Source: JBBSGD01 sp038254435 (GTDB lineage Bacteria > Actinomycetota > CADDZG01 > WHSQ01). From it: DNA of 64,000 bases. The position numbers were made by a program, and so were the translations under genes. Positions 37,015 to 45,321 of this stretch are shown piece by piece. Below the pieces are notes generated by a model. That model was not told where the DNA came from. It ran no database searches and worked only from the letters and a program-made list of their open reading frames with translations. Position 1 is the stretch's first letter. The number at the start of each line of letters is the position of its first letter. The stretch is from NCBI GenBank assembly GCA_038254435.1, contig JBBSGD010000005.1:6842-70841 (forward strand), read 5' to 3'.

Positions 37015-37751
37015 GCGGGAACTCTTCACTTGTACGCCTCGAGGGCATTCACAAGCACTTCGGAGCGCTGCATGTGCTCAAGGGCATTGATCTGGCGGTA
37101 GAGAAGAGCGGGGTCGTGGTCATCATCGGTCCGTCCGGCTCGGGCAAGTCCACGCTTCTGCGCACGATCAACCTGCTCGAGGAGCCAAGCGCGGGGCGCG
37201 TCTTCTTTGACGGGCGCGAGATCACCGACATACGCACGGATGTCAACAAGGTGCGCACCGAGATAGGGATCGTCTTCCAGCAATTCAATTTGTGGCCGCA
37301 CATGACCGCGCTCGGCAACATAGCGATCTCGCTGCGAAAGGTCCTCAAACTGAGCCAGGAGCAGGCACGCGACAGAGCACTCGAGGAGCTCGAGCATGTC
37401 GGCCTCGGCAACAAGGCCGGCGCGCACCCGGGGCAGCTCTCGGGAGGCCAGCAGCAGCGTGTGGCGATAGCGCGCGCTCTCGCCATGCGCCCCAAGCTCA
37501 TGCTGTTCGACGAGATCACCTCGGCGCTGGACCCCGAGCTCGTCAAAGAGGTGCTCGATACCATGAAGCGGCTCGCCCACGAAGGCATGACCATGGTCGT
37601 CGTCACGCACGAGATGGGCTTTGCGCGCGAGGTGGGGACCCGTCTCATCTTCATGGATGATGGCACCATCGTCGAAGACGGCCTGCCGAAAGAGATCTTC
37701 TCCCAGCCGGGCGACGCCAGGACCAAGTCGTTTCTCTCGCACATCCTCTAG
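37011..37751 (+). CDS. Polar amino-acid ABC transporter ATPase (GlnQ/HisP-like)
   Basis: 246 residues. Walker A is GPSGSGKSTLLRTIN near residue 41, Q-loop FQQFNLWPHMTALGN, signature LSGGQQQRVAIARALAMRPK near 145, Walker B LMLFDEITSALDPE, and switch His in VTHEMGFAREV. ATG 37011 overlaps the permease stop by 4 bp. The gene converges with, and overlaps by 4 bp, the minus-strand small membrane gene. Confidence 0.93.
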   Translation: MSGNSSLVRLEGIHKHFGALHVLKGIDLAVEKSGVVVIIGPSGSGKSTLLRTINLLEEPSAGRVFFDGREITDIRTDVNKVRTEIGIVFQQFNLWPHMTALGNIAISLRKVLKLSQEQARDRALEELEHVGLGNKAGAHPGQLSGGQQQRVAIARALAMRPKLMLFDEITSALDPELVKEVLDTMKRLAHEGMTMVVVTHEMGFAREVGTRLIFMDDGTIVEDGLPKEIFSQPGDARTKSFLSHIL

Positions 37752-38050
37752 CGGCGAGCCCGGCCGCGGGGCCACACCGCCCACAGGACGACACCGAAGA
37801 AGATTGCGAACACCATGAGCTTGCCGTCGTGGGCCCTCGAGAAGTCGCCCTGAGCTACGTCTACGGCTATCAGAGTCAGCAGGAGGAGCAAGAGGAGGCC
37901 GACGATTACGCGCACAATGATGCTCATCTGCTCGCCGCTGGCGGTGAGGATGGTGCGCAGAGGAACCCCGCTCCGTCGCCCGATCGCGAAGGCGCGGCCC
38001 ACGCTCGCGACGAGGGTCACCACCAGTGCGCCGAAGAGCAGAAGCTTCAT
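37748..38050 (-). CDS. Small membrane protein, unknown function
   Basis: 100 residues with an N-terminal hydrophobic segment (LLLFGALVVTLVASVG), a central one (MSIIVRVIVGLLLLLLLTLIAVDVA) and a third near the end (LMVFAIFFGVVLWAVW), then a basic RGRARR tail. A good ribosome binding site (AGGAGG) lies before ATG 38050. It follows the DUF554 gene by 8 bp, so the two probably form an operon. Family not recognised. Confidence 0.65.
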   Translation of the reverse strand: MKLLLFGALVVTLVASVGRAFAIGRRSGVPLRTILTASGEQMSIIVRVIVGLLLLLLLTLIAVDVAQGDFSRAHDGKLMVFAIFFGVVLWAVWPRGRARR

Positions 38051-38058
38051 CCGTCCTC

Positions 38059-38826
38059 CTAGAGGAAGAGGGCCACGAGGCCGGCGATCAGGGGACCGAT
38101 GAACAGGGCGGGGAGCAGGGCCACGACTCGCACTCTAGCGACGTCGAGGAGCCTGAGGCCGATGCCGAGCACGAGGAGGCTGCCGACTGCGCCCAACTCG
38201 GCAAGGACCTCGGGCGTGAGAAGCGGCTCTACGAGGACGGCGGCAGCGGTGATGGCTCCCTGGTAGACGGCGATCGTGACCAAGGAGATGAGAACACCCC
38301 AGCCGTACACCGACGCGAAGCCGATGGCGGCGAACCCATCGAGCGCGCTCTTGATGGTGAGCAGCCGGATCGAGATGCCCAGCCCGTCTTCGACCGCACC
38401 GAGGATCGACAGCGGACCGACGCAAAAGACTGTCGACGCGACAACGAAGCCTTCGACGAAACGGGAATGGTCGCGCGGCGGGGCAGAAGATGCAGCGTTC
38501 CCGCCGCCGGCGCGTTCCTCTTGCTCGACGCCGAAGCGGCGGCGAATCCTGTCCCCTGCGCCTTCGAGCCTTTCCTCGAGCTCGAGGGCCTCGCCGAGAA
38601 TGCCGCCGGTGATGATCGCGGCGATGAGGATGACGAAACGCCGCAGCCCCGCAGTGGGATCGTAAAGAGGCTCGAGCCCGACCACTCCCACCGCGATGGT
38701 GACGAGGCCCAAACCCTGGAGCACGGTCTGCCGCCACCTGTCGGGAAGCCGGTCGCCGAGAAACACCCCCAAGAGGCCGCCGCTGGTTACGGTTATGAGG
38801 TTGATGACTGTGCCGAGGCCTCTCAC
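38059..38826 (-). CDS. DUF554 family membrane protein
   Basis: 255 residues, about seven hydrophobic helices. The start GLGTVINLITVTSGGLLGVFLGDRLPDRW, with LQGLGLVTIAVG, and FVEGFVVASTVFCVGPLSILGAVEDGLG near residue 125 are characteristic of DUF554 (YdfK/YqgA). The family has a transporter-like fold but no proven substrate. It starts with GTG at 38826 on the minus strand. Confidence 0.85.
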   Translation of the reverse strand: MRGLGTVINLITVTSGGLLGVFLGDRLPDRWRQTVLQGLGLVTIAVGVVGLEPLYDPTAGLRRFVILIAAIITGGILGEALELEERLEGAGDRIRRRFGVEQEERAGGGNAASSAPPRDHSRFVEGFVVASTVFCVGPLSILGAVEDGLGISIRLLTIKSALDGFAAIGFASVYGWGVLISLVTIAVYQGAITAAAVLVEPLLTPEVLAELGAVGSLLVLGIGLRLLDVARVRVVALLPALFIGPLIAGLVALFL

Positions 38827-38898
38827 GCGCGATCCAGGTGCGAGCTGATAAACATCCCAGGCAACCTAGACGATTAGCGTGGCGACGAGAGAGGAGCG

Positions 38899-39582
38899 AT
38901 GACTTCAGAGCGGCTGCACAGACTTACCGACGAGGTGGTGCGCTGTCGCCTCTGCCCGCGTCTCGTCGCGTGGCGCGAGGAGGTTGCAGAAAAGAAGCGG
39001 GCGGCCTTCGCCGAGGAGACCTACTGGGGCCGGCCCGTGCCCGCATACGGTGACTACGCGGCGCGGGTCGTCGTCGTGGGGCTTGCGCCCGCGGCGCACG
39101 GCGGCAACCGCACCGGGCGCATCTTCACCGGTGACCGCTCGGGCGACTGGCTGTTCGGGTCGCTTCATCGCTGCGGCTTTGCGAACCAGCCCGAGTCGGT
39201 GGCCCGCGACGATGGCCTCATCCTGCGGGACCTCTACGTCACGGCGGCGGTGCGCTGCGCCCCTCCGGCCAACAAGCCGTCGCCGCAAGAGCGTGACAAC
39301 TGCCTCGGCTATCTGGCGCGCGAGCTCGAGCTGCTCCGGAACGCGACAGTGCTCGTGGGGCTGGGCGCGTTCGCATGGGACGCGGTCCTCAGGGCGCACA
39401 CTCTTGGGGGTGGCCACGCGCTCAAGCCCAAGCCGCGGTTTGGCCACGGCGCAGAGGTACGGCTTGGGGAACGCACTCTCCTGGGCTGCTTTCACCCCAG
39501 CCAGCAGAACACCTTCACCGGAAGGCTCACCGAGGACATGCTCGATGCGGTATTCATGCGCGCTCGCGCGCTGGCGCGCTGA
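38899..39582 (+). CDS. Uracil-DNA glycosylase, family 5 type (UdgB)
   Basis: 227-residue base-excision-repair enzyme. VVVGLAPAAHGGNRTGRIFTGDRSGDWLF near residue 60 is the family 5 motif, with no Asp/Asn at the classical position. CFHPSQQNTF near the end carries the conserved HPS. Cys residues in CRLCPRL, RCAPP and DNCLGY can form the expected 4Fe-4S site. Family 5 enzymes remove uracil and deaminated purines. ATG 38899 follows GAGAGGAG. Confidence 0.88.
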   Translation: MTSERLHRLTDEVVRCRLCPRLVAWREEVAEKKRAAFAEETYWGRPVPAYGDYAARVVVVGLAPAAHGGNRTGRIFTGDRSGDWLFGSLHRCGFANQPESVARDDGLILRDLYVTAAVRCAPPANKPSPQERDNCLGYLARELELLRNATVLVGLGAFAWDAVLRAHTLGGGHALKPKPRFGHGAEVRLGERTLLGCFHPSQQNTFTGRLTEDMLDAVFMRARALAR

Positions 39583-39609
39583 GCACAGGTTCGCCCGCCG
39601 CCTGTACGG

Positions 39610-40017
39610 TCAGCGTCCCAGCTGATTTGCGAGCTGCTTGGCGCAGAGGTTCTGCTGGTGCTTGCCCGGCGCGTTGGTCACGCAGGTCCAGAAGTGCCTG
39701 AAGTCGGTGGTGTGGCTCGAGACGAGGCCGCCGATCTTGACTCCGAGATAGATCGCCCCGGCCAGAGCCACAATCCCCAGCACCAAGCCGGTCAGCGCGT
39801 ACTTGCGTGTTTCGGCCGTGCCCCGGCTCACCCGGCGAAGGCCGATGATCCCGGTGACGGTGGCTATCAGCCCGAGCAGACCTCCCAGCGGGAAGGCAAT
39901 GACCACGAGGACGAGAACGATGCTTATCCACCCGAGGACCAACGAGACCACGGTGATGCCGTTCTTGCGCCCGGATCCTCCCCAGCGTTGAGCTCCGATC
40001 TGTTCGGTCGAAGACAT
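39610..40017 (-). CDS. DUF4190-domain membrane protein
   Basis: 135 residues. Two hydrophobic segments (ITVVSLVLGWISIVLVLVVIAFPLGGLLGLIATVTGIIGLRR and KYALTGLVLGIVALAGAIYLG) with the intervening GTAETRKYAL match the DUF4190 pattern, common in actinobacteria and of unknown function. A C-terminal ectodomain with two Cys (WTCVTNAPGK, NLCAKQL) could form a disulfide. ATG 40017 on the minus strand follows a purine-rich GAGGGAGGGGTC. Confidence 0.7.
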   Translation of the reverse strand: MSSTEQIGAQRWGGSGRKNGITVVSLVLGWISIVLVLVVIAFPLGGLLGLIATVTGIIGLRRVSRGTAETRKYALTGLVLGIVALAGAIYLGVKIGGLVSSHTTDFRHFWTCVTNAPGKHQQNLCAKQLANQLGR

Positions 40018-40134
40018 GACCCCTCCCTCTTAGACCTTGTGCCTTGTGAGCTGCCCCGGTTGCTCCGAGTGTAGATAAGACACGGTCCGTTCTCCAGGAG
40101 GCAGGCGAAAACAGCGGGTCCCGGGGCTTCGCTG

Positions 40135-40587
40135 CTACGCGGCCGCGCTCCGCCCGCGAAGGGACAAGACGAAAGCCGCGCCCACTAGGAGCAGGGTTGC
40201 GATCTCGGCGATGCCGGAGACTTCTTGGGCGCGGCCCGTCAGGGCCTCGGTGAAGTTGAACAGCCCCACCGTGACACTGAGGATGAAGGCGGCGAGCGTG
40301 GTCGCGGCGAAGCCTGCCGCCAGAAAGAGAATCAGCACATGGCCGCGCCACAAAAGGAGGCCCGCGATCACTACCGCGGCGACGATGTTGACGACGAACA
40401 GAGGCCCGATCACCGGGATCAGCTTGTAGCCGCCGCGCCACAGGTCGTAGTGCTCATAGCCGGACACGAGAATCGCCGCGGCCGCGAGCCAGCGAAGGAC
40501 CGTCGCCGGCAACCCTGTGCCGCCCGCCGGCCGGGCACGGCTCACAGCCCGTTGCTGCCTAGGCTCGCCAACTTCGGTGTCTGTCAT
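40135..40587 (-). CDS. Four-helix membrane protein, unknown function
   Basis: 150 residues with four predicted membrane helices (VLRWLAAAAILVSGYEHY, PVIGPLFVVNIVAAVVIAGLLLW, VLILFLAAGFAATTLAAFILSV and EIATLLLVGAAFVLSL). ATG 40587 has AAGGAAG upstream; the frame runs further into the iron-operon promoter but without credible protein. It is divergent from the iron operon and might share its control region. No family assigned. Confidence 0.65.
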   Translation of the reverse strand: MTDTEVGEPRQQRAVSRARPAGGTGLPATVLRWLAAAAILVSGYEHYDLWRGGYKLIPVIGPLFVVNIVAAVVIAGLLLWRGHVLILFLAAGFAATTLAAFILSVTVGLFNFTEALTGRAQEVSGIAEIATLLLVGAAFVLSLRGRSAAA

Positions 40588-40714
40588 TGCGCTTCCTTTG
40601 CCTGGAGACTTTCTCTGGACGCTTTCTCTGGGTACGGCCGGGGCGCCCCCGGCGGATTGCGCCCGCGACCCCCGCTCCCACCCAAACGCCATCGGGGGCG
40701 AGGAGGACGAGGGA

Positions 40715-40743
40715 TTGACGCGCTGGTTAGGCTTGCCTAACAT
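40715..40743 (+). promoter_or_regulatory. Promoter of the iron-permease operon
   Basis: TTGACG (40715-40720), 17 bp, TAACAT (40738-40743). The spacer and -10 are covered by the iron-box-like palindrome, a classical repression geometry. Confidence 0.65.
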
Positions 40744-40756
40744 CGGACCGCCTAAC
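40726..40756 (+). promoter_or_regulatory. DtxR/IdeR-like iron box
   Basis: GTTAGGCTTGCCTAAC (40726-40741) has 7-bp perfect arms around TT and resembles the DtxR/IdeR consensus TTAGGTTAGCCTAACCTAA. A second GCCTAAC lies at 40750-40756 and continues CTAG. Binding of an iron-loaded repressor here would block the promoter, so the operon should be induced by iron shortage. Confidence 0.6.
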
Positions 40757-40829
40757 CTAGTATGTCCGGTACGCAGCACCTAGCCCCACCGCCATGACCT
40801 CGCCCCCGACCCGGAGCGGAGAGCCCCAT

Positions 40830-41903
40830 TTGAGTGTCACCAGCCGTTTTCGCGCCGCGCCGGCAACCTGTGCCCTCGCCATTGCCCTCGTGCTGGGGGC
40901 GTGCAACGCGTCCGTCCCGACTGTGTCGGGCAAGGCGACCCCGGCGCCGAGCGCGACTGCGCAGGTCACGCGTGCTCAGGCCGCCGACCCCCAGCTCGTG
41001 GCCGCAGGCTCGGCCCTCGCCCGGGCCGAAGCAGATCTCACCGCCAACCCGCGGCCGCTGACCGGCTCCGCCGCACAGGAGGCGTCCACGGTCGGCTCGG
41101 AGCTCGGCGCTATCGACCCCGCCGCGGGCAAGAAGGTCGCCCGGTCTCTGTCGGCGCTGCGCTCGGCGACCGCGGGCAAGATCGCCCGTGTAGCGGCTGC
41201 GGTGCGCAACGCCGAGCGAGTGGTGGAGGCGCGCGCCGGCGATGTCACCGCGTACCGCGCATCCGTCGTCGCGAGTCTCGCGGTGACGGCGGCTCAGAGC
41301 TACGGCGAGGCGACGGCCGCCGGGACGGTGACGGATACGGCCGGATATCGCACGGCTTCCGCCCTCGCGAGCGCAGCGCAGTCCCGCTACGGCCGGATCT
41401 CCGGCGCAGTGCAGGCGAGCTCCTCGAGTCAGGCAGCCGAGGTCTCGGCTGCGCTCTCGGCTCTGGCGCAGTCGCTTCCTGCGGCCCCTGCCCAGGCTCT
41501 TGCCGACTCCGGCAACGTCGACGCCAGCGCGGCCACGGCTGCCCGTGGTCTCGAGCTGTCGGCCGGAGCGCTCTTTCCGGGCGCCTCCAATCCGCGCGTC
41601 GTCTTCGACCGGCTGGGGCAGACGTACGCCGACGCTCTCGACGCATACGGGGCAGGAGGCGCCGACGAGGCGAGCGCGCTGCTGGCCCGCGCGCAGAATG
41701 CTTACAGGGGAGTGGAGGCGGAGGTCGCCTCGGTGTCGCCCGAGGTCAACAACGACATCACGCTCGCCCTGGAGCAAACCTCCGCCCGCATCGAGGCCGG
41801 AGCGGCGCAGGATGAGATCTCCTCTCTCATCGGGCACTTGAGCGATCTCACATCGGCAGCCGGCACGGCCATATCGAGTGAGAGCTTCAATGCGGCGGGG
41901 TAA
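40830..41903 (+). CDS. Lipoprotein of the FTR1 iron operon, repeated helical domain
   Basis: 357 residues. Signal peptide SVTSRFRAAPATCALAIALVLGACNAS ends in a lipobox (GAC). The mature protein is Ala/Ser-rich and helical. Two segments, about residues 157-216 (SYGEATAAGTV...GYRTASALASAAQSRYG) and 265-345 (YADALDAYGAGGADEASALL...AQNAYRGVEAEV), look like copies of one module. The same module occurs in the FTR1 ectodomain and in the small protein at 45322. TTG 40830 is chosen for its GGAGAG ribosome binding site; ATG 40794 is possible. A role in iron capture or permease assembly is inferred from context. Confidence 0.65.
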   Translation: MSVTSRFRAAPATCALAIALVLGACNASVPTVSGKATPAPSATAQVTRAQAADPQLVAAGSALARAEADLTANPRPLTGSAAQEASTVGSELGAIDPAAGKKVARSLSALRSATAGKIARVAAAVRNAERVVEARAGDVTAYRASVVASLAVTAAQSYGEATAAGTVTDTAGYRTASALASAAQSRYGRISGAVQASSSSQAAEVSAALSALAQSLPAAPAQALADSGNVDASAATAARGLELSAGALFPGASNPRVVFDRLGQTYADALDAYGAGGADEASALLARAQNAYRGVEAEVASVSPEVNNDITLALEQTSARIEAGAAQDEISSLIGHLSDLTSAAGTAISSESFNAAG

Positions 41904-43191
41904 CCGAGTGGGCGGCCACACCCTTGTCTTGATCGCGGCCGTCGCGGCCGTCTTGGCGGCGCTGGCGGCGCCGGCCTTCGCCGACGAGGACGAGCACGGC
42001 ACGGTGACGCCGAGCGCCGGCGTGAGCCAACTCGACACGGCGCGCACGATGGTCCAGTTGAGCCTCGACCTCTACGGCCGCGGGGAAGTTGACCGGGCTT
42101 ATTCGGCAGCTCGCAGCGCCTACCTCGACCACTTCGAGATCGTTGAGATCCCGCTGCGCGTGCGTGACGAGTCCGTCACCCTGACGAGCGAGGAAGACTT
42201 TGCGACGCTGCGCAATCAGATCCAGGCGGGAGCCTCCCAGGGCAGCGTCAAGGCTGCCGCGTCGGGCGTGCTGCGCGATCTCGATAGGGCCGAGCGCGCG
42301 CTGTCGGTCCCGGGGATAGCGGGCCCGCTCCTTGCGGCGAGCTACGCGTTCATCGTGTTGTTCCGCGAGGGTGTCGAAGCCGTACTCCTCGTTGCCGCCG
42401 TCCTCGGCTACCTCGAGGCGTCGCGCAACGCGCGTTACAAGGGCGCGGTCCTCAAGGGAGTCGGTCTCGCAGTCGTCGCGACGATCATCACCTTTATCGT
42501 GGCCGGGTTCCTCATCAGCATCGCACCGCTTCAGCGCGAGCTCCTCGAGGCCATCACCGCGCTCGTCGCAGTCGTCATTCTGTTCTATGTATCGTTCTGG
42601 CTCGTGGCGCGCCTCGAGCAGCGGCGCTGGATGGAGTTCGTCAAGGCCAAGGTATGGGCTGCGGCGACCACAGGTTCGACGGTGGCGCTCGCAGGAGTCG
42701 GTTTCACCGCCGTGTATCGGGAGGGTTTCGAGACGACTCTGTTCTATCAAGCCCTTCTCTCTTTTGCCCAAGGTCTCGAGATCTGGGTCCTGTGGGGGAC
42801 GCTTGCAGGAGTCGCCGCGCTTGGCGGAGTCGGCTACCTCATCTTCAAAGCAGGGCGCAGGCTCCCGATCAAGGTCTTTCTCACAATCGCGGTATCGCTC
42901 GTCATGGTGATGTCGGTGGCCTTCACCGGAAACGCGGTCCGTTCGTTCCAGGAGGCAGCGCTTCTTCCGGTGACGTTCCTGCATGCGCTTCCCAACCTGC
43001 CGATCTTCGTGGCCAGCCTCACGGGTCTTTATCCAACACTGCAGACGATCATTGCGCAGGCTGCGCTCGCTCTCGTCTACATCGCCGGCGCGTTGTGGGT
43101 ATTCGTAATCGCGCCGCGCCGGGAGCGGGCGCTCGTGACGGGACAGGACGCCGGGGTGGAGGCGGCCCAAGAGCCCAAGGTCACGAGCTGA
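41890..43191 (+). CDS. FTR1/EfeU-type iron permease with helical ectodomain
   Basis: 433 residues. The signal-like N terminus LVLIAAVAAVLAALAAPAFADEDEHG is followed by a helical extracytoplasmic domain (about 35-140: LYGRGEVDRAYSAARSAYLD...). Then come seven membrane helices. The two iron-transport motifs are present: LFREGVEAVLL near residue 160 and VYREGFETTLF near 280. ATG 41890 overlaps the lipoprotein stop; GTG 41878 is possible. No EfeO/EfeB (imelysin, DyP peroxidase) or copper oxidase gene is adjacent, so the partner that supplies Fe3+ is unknown. Confidence 0.88.
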   Translation: MRRGNRVGGHTLVLIAAVAAVLAALAAPAFADEDEHGTVTPSAGVSQLDTARTMVQLSLDLYGRGEVDRAYSAARSAYLDHFEIVEIPLRVRDESVTLTSEEDFATLRNQIQAGASQGSVKAAASGVLRDLDRAERALSVPGIAGPLLAASYAFIVLFREGVEAVLLVAAVLGYLEASRNARYKGAVLKGVGLAVVATIITFIVAGFLISIAPLQRELLEAITALVAVVILFYVSFWLVARLEQRRWMEFVKAKVWAAATTGSTVALAGVGFTAVYREGFETTLFYQALLSFAQGLEIWVLWGTLAGVAALGGVGYLIFKAGRRLPIKVFLTIAVSLVMVMSVAFTGNAVRSFQEAALLPVTFLHALPNLPIFVASLTGLYPTLQTIIAQAALALVYIAGALWVFVIAPRRERALVTGQDAGVEAAQEPKVTS

Positions 43192-43199
43192 GTCCACAG

Positions 43200-45320
43200 G
43201 TGGCCGTCAGGATCGGAGTGGATGTAGGCGGAACCTTTACGAAGGCGGTCGCCTGCGACGCAAGCGATGGTTCCGTTGTCGCGCGCGCCGTCGTTCCCAC
43301 AACTCACGGCGGCGAGCTCGGAGTTGCGCAAGGGGTCGTCGCAGCCGTAACCAGAGTGTCGGGGGAGGTCCAGCGCCGGAACCTCGGTCCCATCCTTCTC
43401 GTAACACATTCGACGACTCAGGCCGTCAACGCCCTCCTCGAGGGTGACACGTCGGTTGTCGGCGTTGTCGGCATCGGCAGGCGACCCGATTTGCGCAAGG
43501 CGAAGAAGCGCACCGAGGTTGGCGAGGTGCTTCTTGCGCCGGGGCGGCGCCTGAAGACGGTGCACGAGTTCCTCGACGGAACCGACGGAGTCGACTCGCC
43601 GACGTTGCGCGCCGCCCTCGAGAGGCTCAAAGAGGAGGGCGTCGAGTCGGTGGTGGTCTCGGAGGCATTCTCGGTCGAGGACACGGCCACCGAGGAGCGT
43701 GCCGTTGCGATCGCCAACAGCCTCGGCCTCCCCGCGACGGGAGGGCACGAGCTGTCCGGGCTCTATGGGCTCGAGATGCGTACCGTAACGGGCGCGCTAA
43801 ACGCCAGCATCCTTCCCACCGCTCTCGCTACCGCGGGCGTCGTCGAGGCGGCCGTTGCGCGCGATATCCCGGGCGTGCCGCTGCTCGTGATGCGCGGCGA
43901 CGGGGGAGCGGCAGACCTCGCCGCGATGCGGCGCCATCCACTGTTGACTGCATTCTCGGGTCCCGCTGCGTCGGTCGCAGGAGCTCTGCGTCACTTGCTC
44001 GTCACCGACGGGGTAGTCGTCGAAGTCGGCGGAACGAGCACCAACGTCAGTGCCGTCAAGGGAGGGCGGCCGGTCCTCGCGTACGTGCGCGTGCTCGATC
44101 ACGTGACCTGCGTGCGCAGCCTTGACGTGCGGGTTGCGGGCGTCGCCGGCGGAAGCATGCTTCGACTTGCACGCCGGCGCGGGCTGCGCAGTGGCTTGGG
44201 AGTCGAGGAAGCCGGTCCACGATCGGCGCACATCGCGGGGCTGCCCTACTGCTGCTTTGCAACCCCGGACGACCTCGACGGAGCGGTGGCGGAGCTTATT
44301 GCGCCCCGTCCCGGCGACCCTGCCGACTACGCAGTTCTGCGCACGTCCGACGGCAGGCGTTTTGCACCGACGCTGACGTGCGCGGCAAATGCGCTAGGCG
44401 AGGTGCCCGGCGATTCCTACGCGGCGGGAAACCGGGAGGCCGCCCGGCTGGGCTTCGCGGCCGTCGCCGCCCTTAGCGGAGGGACGTGGGAGAAGGTGGC
44501 CGCCAAGATGCTCGAGCTCGCGATGTCAAAGGTCGGAGGGGTTGTGTCCGAGCTGATCGCCGGGCAGCGACTCGAGTCCCCGGCTCTCGTAGGGGTGGGG
44601 GGAGGCGCCGGGGCACTGGTGCCCGCTCTGGCGCGCGGCATGAGGCTCGAGTACAAGATCCCACCCGATGCCGAGGTCATCTCGTCGGTAGGCGATGCGC
44701 TGTCGCTGGTGCGCGTCGAGCTCGAGCGCACCCTGGATCACACGACGCCCGCGCAGCTTGCCGCCCTGCACCGTGAGGCAGAGCGAGCTGCCATCGCCGC
44801 GGGGGCGTCGCCGTCGACGCTCCAGGTCGAAAGCCAGGGCGTGCCCGAGCGCCGCGCTCTCCGGGTTGTCGCCATGGGCGCGGTGGCCCTCGACTCGGAT
44901 GCTCCTCCAGCCGATCTGCGCGTCGACGAGGACACTCTGCGCATGGCGGCTCAAGAGGCGATGAAGCGAGAGGCCGAGCTCGTGGCCGGCAACTTCTTCT
45001 ATGCCGTGTTCACGGCCGGGAGCGATGACGTCAGGGGATTTGCCGTCGTGGATCGGCACGGCTCCCTCGCGGCGTCCGGCAGCGGCCGGGTAGTGGCCGG
45101 GCTCGGGAGCGAGGTCGCCGCCGAGCTAACGACGCTCCTGCCAGTTCTCGTCCGGCACATCGGACCGGTGTCGGTGGCGCCCGCCGTGCGCATCGTGCGC
45201 GGCCCCCGGTTAGTCGACCTGACCGTGCTGTCCTCGCCCGACGCAGTGCTGGCCGCGGCGCTCGCCGAGTGCGAGCTGGCCGAGGGCGAGCCGGTCGTGG
45301 CCCTGGTGTCGCGCAGCTGA
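43200..45320 (+). CDS. Hydantoinase/oxoprolinase A-like protein in the iron operon
   Basis: 706 residues. Starts VRIGVDVGGTFTKAVACDASDG (hydantoinase/oxoprolinase N domain), with LLVTHSTTQAVNALLEG near residue 70. The hydantoinase_A core shows LLVMRGDGGAADLAAM near 225, FSGPAASVAGALRHLL and VVEVGGTSTNVSAVKGG near 275. The C-terminal about 230 residues are unusual for HyuA. HyuA enzymes use ATP to open lactam or hydantoin rings, normally with HyuB; no hyuB is here. The frame is open upstream inside the permease gene, but GTG 43200 fits the domain start, 8 bp after the permease stop. Confidence 0.75.
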   Translation: MAVRIGVDVGGTFTKAVACDASDGSVVARAVVPTTHGGELGVAQGVVAAVTRVSGEVQRRNLGPILLVTHSTTQAVNALLEGDTSVVGVVGIGRRPDLRKAKKRTEVGEVLLAPGRRLKTVHEFLDGTDGVDSPTLRAALERLKEEGVESVVVSEAFSVEDTATEERAVAIANSLGLPATGGHELSGLYGLEMRTVTGALNASILPTALATAGVVEAAVARDIPGVPLLVMRGDGGAADLAAMRRHPLLTAFSGPAASVAGALRHLLVTDGVVVEVGGTSTNVSAVKGGRPVLAYVRVLDHVTCVRSLDVRVAGVAGGSMLRLARRRGLRSGLGVEEAGPRSAHIAGLPYCCFATPDDLDGAVAELIAPRPGDPADYAVLRTSDGRRFAPTLTCAANALGEVPGDSYAAGNREAARLGFAAVAALSGGTWEKVAAKMLELAMSKVGGVVSELIAGQRLESPALVGVGGGAGALVPALARGMRLEYKIPPDAEVISSVGDALSLVRVELERTLDHTTPAQLAALHREAERAAIAAGASPSTLQVESQGVPERRALRVVAMGAVALDSDAPPADLRVDEDTLRMAAQEAMKREAELVAGNFFYAVFTAGSDDVRGFAVVDRHGSLAASGSGRVVAGLGSEVAAELTTLLPVLVRHIGPVSVAPAVRIVRGPRLVDLTVLSSPDAVLAAALAECELAEGEPVVALVSRS

Positions 45321-45321
45321 C

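Noticed and set aside
40830..41903. Imelysin/EfeO-type peptidase M75 identity for the lipoprotein
   Set aside because: The protein has almost no His and lacks the HxxE motif and a cupredoxin domain.
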